Source: Zymomonas sp.
GTDB taxonomy: Bacteria; Pseudomonadota; Alphaproteobacteria; Sphingomonadales; Sphingomonadaceae
DNA length: 6,309 nt
NCBI GenBank assembly: GCA_027489105.1
Contig: JAIYAJ010000464.1
Coordinates: forward strand, 1-6,309
Reading direction: 5' to 3'
The notes under the pieces are model-generated. The model was not told where the DNA came from, ran no database searches, and worked only from the letters and a program-made list of their open reading frames with translations. Position numbers and translations under genes: made by a program. Positions 1 through 5,031 of the stretch are shown here, piece after piece. How positions within the stretch are numbered: the stretch's first letter is position 1; the number at the start of each line of letters is the position of its first letter.

Positions 1-838
1 ACAGCCGCTCCGCCGCTGCGCTGAACGAGATGATCCGCCCCCGTGAGTCGATCACGATCATCGCGTCTGGCACGGTCGACAGGATCGACCGCATCTGCGC
101 CGCGCTCGACTGAAGCTGGCGCTCCGCCGCGCGTTGCTCGGTCACGTCGCGGATCACCCGGCCGAAGCCGCGCAGCTTTCCCTTGTCGTCGTACAAGGCA
201 GTCAGCGAGATGTTGGCGAGGAACTGCGTGCCGTCCTTGCGGCAGCCCATTTCCTCTTCCTGAAACCGGCCCTCGCGCTTCGCTCGCTCGAGATCGGCCT
301 GCGGCTTACCGGCATAGACGGCTTCGGCGGAGTAAAACTCCGAGAAATGGCGCCCGACCGCTTCGGACTCGCACCACCCCTTGAGCCTTTCCGCCCCCTT
401 GTTCCAGATCGTGACCCGGCCCTCGGGGTCGAGCATGTAGATCGCATATTCGGCAGCACCGTCGATCAGCAGGTTGAGTTCGTCGGCGGTCTGCCCAGCC
501 GCCTGGCGAGAACGCCCCGCTGCCCGGTCGGCGAGATAGCCCAGGAGGATGAGGGTCGCCGCTCCGGCCGCCATGCTCAGCAAAGCGGGGGGACCATAGG
601 CGATCGGCCCGAAGAACGCCTCGACCCGTTCAGCGAGCAGCGCCACGAAGACGGTGGTGATCACCGCAGGGACCGCGCCCCCGACCAGCGCCGCAGCGAG
701 TATCGGAAGCAGCAGCAAGATGTTCCCGCCATCGACGAGCGACGGCAAGCGGCCCATCGCGGCGGCAAGCGCCAATATTGCTACCCCCGCCAATCCGGCG
801 AGGACGCCCTGCGCCAATCTTCGATACGCCCCTGTCAA
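1..838 (-). CDS. FixL-like membrane-bound PAS sensor histidine kinase, N-terminal part (runs off the window)
   Basis: 279 codons are visible and the frame stays open at the left edge, so the kinase core lies outside the window. Hydrophobic stretches at about residues 9-28, 39-69 (probably two helices) and 83-102 suggest a multi-helix membrane anchor, as in Sinorhizobium FixL. A complete PAS domain follows at about residues 120-235, with E130-Y131-A132, a WN at 145-146, and a C-terminal RKDGT (200-204) and IRDVTEQR (229-236) linker. A second PAS domain begins near residue 248. Its opening, with TVPDAM (255-260), VID (262-264) and SFSAAAERL (271-279), strongly resembles the heme-PAS of FixL, which senses oxygen. 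The heme-ligand histidine and the phosphorylated histidine cannot be seen. A family role in oxygen- or redox-dependent phosphorylation of a response regulator is inferred. An in-frame TAG at 851-853 forces the start downstream. I chose TTG at 838, with AGGGG nine bases upstream; TTG at 817 is the alternative. It is divergent from the DUF4010 gene. Confidence 0.85.
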   Translation of the reverse strand, partial: MTGAYRRLAQGVLAGLAGVAILALAAAMGRLPSLVDGGNILLLLPILAAALVGGAVPAVITTVFVALLAERVEAFFGPIAYGPPALLSMAAGAATLILLGYLADRAAGRSRQAAGQTADELNLLIDGAAEYAIYMLDPEGRVTIWNKGAERLKGWCESEAVGRHFSEFYSAEAVYAGKPQADLERAKREGRFQEEEMGCRKDGTQFLANISLTALYDDKGKLRGFGRVIRDVTEQRAAERQLQSSAAQMRSILSTVPDAMIVIDSRGRIISFSAAAERL

Positions 839-1079
839 ACGCGCAAGCCCCTATGTCCGGCTGTCACCCCCGCCCCGGATGATCCACCGACATTCCACCG
901 CTCTGCCCCGTGCGGCCAACTCCCCATCGCTCTGTCGTTACAACAGCATACCGAGCCAGGGCCCGTCCAATATTTGAGAATATATCCGTATTTATACATA
1001 TCGCCCGATGCGCGCGCAGCGGCAAAGCTGATCCTCGCCCGCTGTCTGTGCACGGGCAGGATCGCGGCATCGGAGTATC
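839..1079. promoter_or_regulatory. Divergent intergenic region between sensor kinase and DUF4010 gene
   Basis: This 241 bp gap separates two divergent genes and must hold promoters for both. I see no convincing coding frame in it. A markedly AT-rich island at 969-1003 stands out from the GC-rich surroundings. It carries the inverted repeat ATATT-N4-AATAT at 970-983 and GTAT-TT-ATAC at 988-997. On the plus strand, TTGAGA (974-979) and TATACA or TACATA (993-1000) resemble -35 and -10 elements, but the spacing is only 13-15 bp. On the minus strand, TATAAAT (996-990) could serve as a -10 box for the sensor gene without an obvious -35. No TTGAT-N4-ATCAA box for FNR or FixK is present. The assignment as a regulatory region rests on gene orientation and base composition, not on a recognised binding site. 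Confidence 0.5.
1030..1063 (+). other. Bulged hairpin in the leader of the DUF4010 gene
   Basis: GATCCT (1030-1035), a single bulged C, and GCCCG (1037-1041) pair with CGGGC (1053-1057) and AGGATC (1058-1063). This gives an 11 bp stem around an 11-base loop. It ends eight bases before the GGAG ribosome-binding site (1072-1075) and 16 bases before the ATG at 1080. No T-run follows, so it is not a classic terminator. If the promoter lies in the AT-rich island, the hairpin would form in the transcribed leader and could affect ribosome access or mRNA stability. The pairing is seen directly; the function is inference. Confidence 0.5.
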
Positions 1080-2345
1080 ATGGCCCCTCTCCTCCCATCG
1101 ACGCTGATCGCCCTCGGTCAGGCGCTCGCGGCCGGGCTGCTGATCGGCCTCCAGCGCGGCTGGACGACCCGGTCTGCTCCGGCAGGTACGCGTGTAGCCG
1201 GACTGCGCACTCATGGCCTGATCGGCCTCGTCGGCGGTGTCGCAGGGCTCATGCCCGTCGCGCTGGCCATAGCCATGGCCGTAGGGACCGCAGCCCTGCT
1301 CGCGATCGGCTATTGGCGGCGCAGCGCCGGCGCCAGCGGCCTGAGCGCCACAGGCGCGATCGTTGCGCAACTGACCTTCGCGCTCGGCTTCCTCGCCACG
1401 ACCGGCCATGCCACCGAGGCGGTTGCGGCCGCCGCTGTCGTGACCGCGCTGCTGTCCGCGCGGCAGCCGCTCCATGGACTGCTCAACGGCATGACGGGCG
1501 CCGAGATGCGCGCCGCCGCCCGCTTCGCGATCATCGCGCTCGTTATCCTGCCGCTGCTGCCCGACCGCCCCATGGGCCCGCTCGACGCCTGGAACCCTCA
1601 TCAACTGTGGCTGGTGGTGGTGCTCGTCTCCGGCCTGTCCTTCGCAGGCTATGTTGCCAGCCGAAGGAGCAGCCCCGGACAGGGGATAGTGATGACGGCG
1701 CTGCTGGGGGCACTCGTGTCCTCGACCGCCGTCACGACCGCCTGCGCCCGGCGCATGGCCACCGAGCCCGAGGCACATGGCGCGCTGTCCTCGGCCATCC
1801 TGCTGGCAGGCGGCATCATGTATGCCCGCGTGATCGTTCTGACCGCGTTGCTCGTCACACCTGTGGCCCCCTGGATTGCCGCGGTGCTCATTCCCGCTTT
1901 GATCCTGCTCCTGTCACCGACGCTGCGGACGATGCGGGCCGCCCGCGCACAAGGGAGCGCGGTCGAAACGAAGGCGGGCAACCCGCTCGACATCCACATC
2001 GCCCTGGGGCTTGCCGCGCTGGTCGCGGTCATGATCCTCGTCAGCAAATGGGCATTGGCCAGCTTCGGCAATCTCGGCTTTTCCGCCGTCCTGCTGCTGA
2101 CCGGGTTCGCAGATGTCGATGCTGCGATCATGACCCTGTCCGGCGTTCCCCGCGAGACGATTGCCCCACCGCTGGCGGCCGCGATATTGGCGGGACCAGT
2201 CATCGCCAACACGCTGCTGAAGGCGGGCATCACACTCAGCCTCGCCGGTCGATCCGGCCGGTCTACCGCCGCCTGGCTAGCGGGCAGTGGCCTTGTGGCG
2301 GGCGTGGTCGCCGCCCTTCTTGCTATCGGGACTGGCGTGCCCTGA
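1080..2345 (+). CDS. MgtC/SapB family membrane protein with DUF4010 domain
   Basis: This 421-residue protein is almost entirely hydrophobic, with roughly a dozen predicted membrane helices between residue 8 and the C terminus. The N-terminal third carries the MgtC/SapB signature: GLLIGLQRGW (19-28), then GLRTHGLIGLVGG (41-53). The remainder matches the DUF4010 layout: a long membrane region, NPLDI (301-305) opening a helix that ends in SKWAL, and the loop GFADVDAA (342-349). The length is normal for the family. MgtC relatives are linked to magnesium limitation and virulence, but the biochemical role of DUF4010 proteins is unknown, so transport should not be assumed. GGAG at 1072-1075 supports the ATG at 1080, though its four-base spacing is short. 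The gene stands alone on its strand: it is divergent from the FixL-like sensor, and its last 69 bp overlap the 3' end of the opposing beta-CASP gene. Confidence 0.88.
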   Translation: MAPLLPSTLIALGQALAAGLLIGLQRGWTTRSAPAGTRVAGLRTHGLIGLVGGVAGLMPVALAIAMAVGTAALLAIGYWRRSAGASGLSATGAIVAQLTFALGFLATTGHATEAVAAAAVVTALLSARQPLHGLLNGMTGAEMRAAARFAIIALVILPLLPDRPMGPLDAWNPHQLWLVVVLVSGLSFAGYVASRRSSPGQGIVMTALLGALVSSTAVTTACARRMATEPEAHGALSSAILLAGGIMYARVIVLTALLVTPVAPWIAAVLIPALILLLSPTLRTMRAARAQGSAVETKAGNPLDIHIALGLAALVAVMILVSKWALASFGNLGFSAVLLLTGFADVDAAIMTLSGVPRETIAPPLAAAILAGPVIANTLLKAGITLSLAGRSGRSTAAWLAGSGLVAGVVAALLAIGTGVP

Positions 2346-3911
2346 ACCGGGATGCTGCCCGGCAAAATGGTCGAGGATGCGCCGCATCTGCCGAAGCGCC
2401 TCGCGCCTCGCTGCCTCGCCTTCGATACGCTGGATATCCCGCTTCAGGTTGACGGCAAGGTCGGCATAGTCGTTCTGCCAGTCCCCGCCCAGAATCGCGG
2501 CCACGGCCGGATCGCCGGTCTTCAGCCGGTGAGCGCCCGTGGCGGGGTCGAGCAGGTAGCTCTCGCCGATCGCCGGTATCAGGACCTCATGACGCGCCTC
2601 GGTCGCCTTACGCAGGGCCTCCAGGGCCTCGCTCTCGCCGTGCCAGAGGAACAGCGCTCCGGTCACCGGCTCCCGCCGAGCGATCCAGTGCAGCAGGTCG
2701 CTGCGATCGGCATGCGCGGAATAGGCCTCTATCCGCGCGACTTTGGCCCGGACGGCGACGTCACGGCCCGAGATGCGGACACGCGATGCCCCGTCGACGA
2801 TCGTCCGGCCGAGCGTCCCTCGCGCCTGGTAGCCGACGAACAGGACGGTGGAATCCGAGCGGCCGAGATTGTGGAGCAGGTGGTGGCGGACCCGCCCGCC
2901 TTCGCACATCCCCGATCCGGCCAGGATGACCGCGCCGCTGACATGGTTGAGCCGCATCGATTCCGCCGTTTCCTCGACATAGTGGAAGGCGGAATGGCGG
3001 AACAATGCGCCGTCATGCGTGCCTGGCAGATGCTGACGACCGAACAGGTCGGTGGCGCGGATCGCCAGCGGGGAGTCGAGAAAGGTCGGCCGCGGCGGAA
3101 CGCTGCCTGATTCATACAGCAAAGCGAGATCGGCAAGGATCTCCTGCGCACGTTCGATCGCGAAGACGGGGATGACGAGGTTGCCGCCCCGGCGCCCTGC
3201 CTCTACGACTTCGGCGCCCAGTCGCTCGCGGCGAGCCTCCGCGCTCAGCCCTTCTTTTTCGCGGTCGCCATAGGTCGACTCGCAGAAGAGAAAGTCGACA
3301 CCGGACGGGCCTGCCGACGGCGGCTCGAGATTTGTCACGGCGGGGCCGATATCGCCCGAAAAGAGCAGCCTCGCGCCACCCAACTCGACCTCGATCGACG
3401 CCGAACCGAGGATATGACCCGCATTCCAGAAGCGGGCGCGGACATCCGGCACAGGCTCGAACCATTGGCCGACATCGCTGGTCCGCGTGGCCGCCGCCGC
3501 CCGCTCGGCGTCGCGAAGCGTGTAGAGCGGCTCGACCGGTGCCTCATCGGCCCGGTCTCGGCGGCGATTGCGGCGCATCGCCTCACCTTCCTGCAGGCGG
3601 GCTGAATCGGCCAGCATGAACGAAAGCAGTTCGGCCGTGGGCGGAGTGCAGCAGATCGGGCCTGCAAATCCATCGCCGACAAGCCGAGGAAGCAAACCGC
3701 TGTGATCGATATGCGCGTGGGTCAGCAGCACCGCGTCGACCGCCGAGGGGTTGAAAGCGAAAGGCTCGGCATTCATCCTTTCAAGGCTGCGCGATCCCTG
3801 GAACAGCCCGCAGTCGACCAGCAGACGACGGCCCGCCCAGCGCAGTTCCGCGCAGGAGCCCGTCACCGTCCCGGCCGCGCCATGAAAGACGATTTCGACA
3901 CTGCCGGTCAT
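2277..3911 (-). CDS. Beta-CASP metallo-beta-lactamase-fold protein (probable RNA nuclease)
   Basis: The 544-residue protein has the full set of beta-CASP motifs. The metallo-beta-lactamase motifs are D33 (LLVDCGLFQG), H65-A-H67-I-D69-H70, H166 (AGHILGS) and D187 (SGDIG). The beta-CASP motifs are E211 (ESTYGD, motif A), H400 (SAHAD, motif B) and H424 (WHGE, motif C). The GSGMCEGGR loop at 332-340 is also typical. All expected zinc ligands are present, so it should be an active two-zinc hydrolase. Relatives such as RNase J and CPSF73 cut RNA; the substrate here is unknown. Beyond about residue 465 there is a charged helical extension and a Lys/His-rich tail. The ATG at 3911 has GGAGG at 3920-3924, eight bases upstream. 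It lies 57 bp downstream of the universal stress gene on the same strand, which suggests an operon and a stress-related role. The tail is encoded in the overlap with the DUF4010 gene. Confidence 0.92.
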   Translation of the reverse strand: MTGSVEIVFHGAAGTVTGSCAELRWAGRRLLVDCGLFQGSRSLERMNAEPFAFNPSAVDAVLLTHAHIDHSGLLPRLVGDGFAGPICCTPPTAELLSFMLADSARLQEGEAMRRNRRRDRADEAPVEPLYTLRDAERAAAATRTSDVGQWFEPVPDVRARFWNAGHILGSASIEVELGGARLLFSGDIGPAVTNLEPPSAGPSGVDFLFCESTYGDREKEGLSAEARRERLGAEVVEAGRRGGNLVIPVFAIERAQEILADLALLYESGSVPPRPTFLDSPLAIRATDLFGRQHLPGTHDGALFRHSAFHYVEETAESMRLNHVSGAVILAGSGMCEGGRVRHHLLHNLGRSDSTVLFVGYQARGTLGRTIVDGASRVRISGRDVAVRAKVARIEAYSAHADRSDLLHWIARREPVTGALFLWHGESEALEALRKATEARHEVLIPAIGESYLLDPATGAHRLKTGDPAVAAILGGDWQNDYADLAVNLKRDIQRIEGEAARREALRQMRRILDHFAGQHPGSGHASPDSKKGGDHARHKATAR

Positions 3912-3968
3912 GGCTTCGCCCTCCCGCCATTTGCGCCTGCGGCAGGCCGTTCGCCTGATGTCATCGGC
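3912..3968 (-). other. Short usp to beta-CASP spacer with inverted repeat
   Basis: This 57 bp gap lies between the stress protein stop and the nuclease start. It contains GCCTGC (3935-3940), one base, then GCAGGC (3942-3947), a tight GC-rich inverted repeat just upstream of the nuclease ribosome-binding site. There is no T-run on either strand, so it is a poor terminator and read-through within an operon is likely. It could tune translation or mRNA processing between the two genes; that is speculation. Confidence 0.4.
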
Positions 3969-4775
3969 TCAGTGCACCAGGAACAGCGGGACGGGGCTTT
4001 CATTGAGCAAGCGTCTTGTTACCCCGCCGAAGAGCGCCTCTGCCAAACGCGAATGCCCATAGGCGCCCATCACGACATAGTCGCTCCGATCGGCCGTGAT
4101 AGCCGCGAGCAGAGTCTCCGCCACATTCCGACCCGCCGGCTTTTCGGCGCGAACCACCACATGGATGCCGTGGCGCGACAAATAGGTCGCGGCATCGCTC
4201 GCCGACCCGACTGTCGAACCATCCTCGATCTCCAGCACCTGCACATGCCCGGCCTTCGCGAGCAGAGGGACTGCGGCGCACAAAGCGCGCTCGGCTTCGA
4301 TCGAACCGTCCCAGGCGACAAGCGCCCGCCCCGTGACGGCAAGCCCCCGCATCTTCTCGGGGACCGCGAGGACGGGCTTGCCGCTCTTCAGGAGCAGTTC
4401 CGCCGTTGCGGCGTGCATATCGGGAATGGGCAACCCATCGAGCCGACGGTTGAGAATGATCAAATCGTTGAGCCCTGCCGCCTTCGCCAGGCAGGGCGCG
4501 ATCTCCCCGGTCGCTTCGAACCAGGTCCAGGGAACCCCCTCCTGCGTAAGGCGTCGCTCGATCGTGGTGCGGTTGGCCGCTTCGCGCGCCTTTTCCTCGG
4601 TCAGCAGTATCGCGGTCCCTGCGCCACCCGACCAGGCGTCGGCCTCGATCACCGGCAGAATAGCGATATCGACACAGTTGAGATGGCCATCGAAGGCCCG
4701 GACAAGATCCAGTGCGACCTGAAGCCGGGCTTCTTGCCCGTCGTCGTCATGCACCAGCAACAGCAGATTCTTCAT
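3969..4775 (-). CDS. Tandem-domain universal stress protein (UspA superfamily)
   Basis: This 268-residue cytoplasmic protein is built from two Usp domains, at about residues 1-140 and 148-268. The second begins ALVAWDGSIEAERAL (151-165) and ends with the nucleotide-binding signature: G237-A-Y-G240-H-S-R, then G250-G251-V-T. This fits the G-2X-G-9X-G pattern, although the usual Ser/Thr after the last glycine is a glycine here. The first domain ends in SGKPVLAVPE (131-140) but lacks that glycine signature, so only the second half probably binds ATP. Usp proteins help cells survive starvation, stress and low oxygen; a precise activity cannot be given. ATG at 4775 was chosen because GGAGG (4781-4785) sits five bases upstream. 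The frame stays open to 4883, but the added 36 residues look non-conserved. It is the likely first gene of an operon with the beta-CASP nuclease and is divergent from gltB. Confidence 0.92.
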   Translation of the reverse strand: MKNLLLLVHDDDGQEARLQVALDLVRAFDGHLNCVDIAILPVIEADAWSGGAGTAILLTEEKAREAANRTTIERRLTQEGVPWTWFEATGEIAPCLAKAAGLNDLIILNRRLDGLPIPDMHAATAELLLKSGKPVLAVPEKMRGLAVTGRALVAWDGSIEAERALCAAVPLLAKAGHVQVLEIEDGSTVGSASDAATYLSRHGIHVVVRAEKPAGRNVAETLLAAITADRSDYVVMGAYGHSRLAEALFGGVTRRLLNESPVPLFLVH

Positions 4776-4873
4776 CGGAGCCTCCATTATGCGATGCCAG
4801 GAAAACTGCGCCCCGCCAGCGATGGGCGACATCCGGTTAAGTACGGACCTGGGCTCGGCGACCGCCTTTGGGT

Positions 4874-4892
4874 GCATTTGCAACTAAAATGC
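4874..4892. repeat. Inverted repeat GCATTT-N7-AAATGC
   Basis: Six-base arms are separated by seven bases, in an AT-rich patch about 100 bp upstream of the usp start and 140 bp upstream of gltB. A central TTGCAA palindrome (4878-4883) overlaps the left arm and the spacer. The symmetry and placement between divergent genes suit a dimeric regulator site, but I do not recognise the motif. Confidence 0.45.
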
Positions 4893-4940
4893 GCGACGAA
4901 CCGCCCCATTGATAGATCAGGTTGCACGCCCCCGTCTTTT

Positions 4941-4955
4941 TGAAGGGTTCCTTCA
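4941..4955. repeat. Inverted repeat TGAAGG-GTT-CCTTCA
   Basis: Six-base perfect arms flank a three-base centre. A further CCCGT (4931-4935) and ACGGG (4955-4959) pair lies around them, out of register because of the T-run at 4937-4941. It sits 15 bases before the possible gltB -10 element (4970-4975), a position where an operator could act. The T-run precedes the plus-strand hairpin, and neither strand has a T-run after it, so it is not a terminator. Confidence 0.45.
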
Positions 4956-5031
4956 CGGGCGCATCGCTGTATAGGCACCGCTTTCGAAGGACCGGTCAGT
5001 ACCGGGCCACATGGGGGAGCTAGATCGCCGG

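Larger units (their letters stand above)
4776..5031. promoter_or_regulatory. Divergent intergenic region between usp and gltB
   Basis: These 256 bp separate two divergent genes and hold no convincing coding frame. Three inverted repeats are visible: GCATTT-N7-AAATGC (4874-4892), TGAAGG-GTT-CCTTCA (4941-4955) and CCGGT-N4-ACCGG (4992-5005). A shorter TGAT-AG-ATCA palindrome lies at 4910-4919; its spacer is two bases, not the four needed for an FNR/FixK box. For gltB, TATAGG at 4970-4975 is a possible -10 element, but no good -35 pairs with it. For usp, GGAACC on the minus strand (4951-4946) followed 17 bases later by CGTG (4928-4925) loosely resembles an alphaproteobacterial general-stress (EcfG) promoter. 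The region must contain promoters for both genes; their exact positions are not resolved. Confidence 0.5.

Noticed and set aside
833..838. TTGACA on the minus strand as a -35 box
   Set aside because: It overlaps the proposed TTG start of the sensor, and no -10 element follows at 16-18 bases.
864..1778. A 304-codon minus-strand frame antisense to the DUF4010 gene
   Set aside because: It has a Gly/Arg/Gln-rich composition, no conserved motif, and lies opposite a clear membrane protein.
134..2452. A 772-codon open frame on the plus strand across the sensor and DUF4010 genes
   Set aside because: It runs antisense to the sensor and out of frame with DUF4010. Its product is rich in Arg, Pro, Ala and Gly with no recognisable domain. 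Long shadow frames are expected in GC-rich DNA.
2352..3110. A 252-codon plus-strand frame antisense to the beta-CASP gene
   Set aside because: It lies opposite the C-terminal part of an intact beta-CASP gene and looks like a shadow of that gene's codon bias.
4909..4920. Possible FNR/FixK box (TTGAT-AG-ATCAG)
   Set aside because: The spacer is two bases rather than four and the last base is wrong. It does not fit TTGAT-N4-ATCAA.
4921..4940. Sigma-54 type promoter (TTGCACG) before gltB
   Set aside because: The -24 element lacks the invariant GG, and no GC doublet sits at the correct spacing with a T-rich context.
3702..4943. A 413-codon plus-strand frame opposite the usp and nuclease genes
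   Set aside because: It is antisense to two well-supported genes, crosses their boundary and shows no domain.
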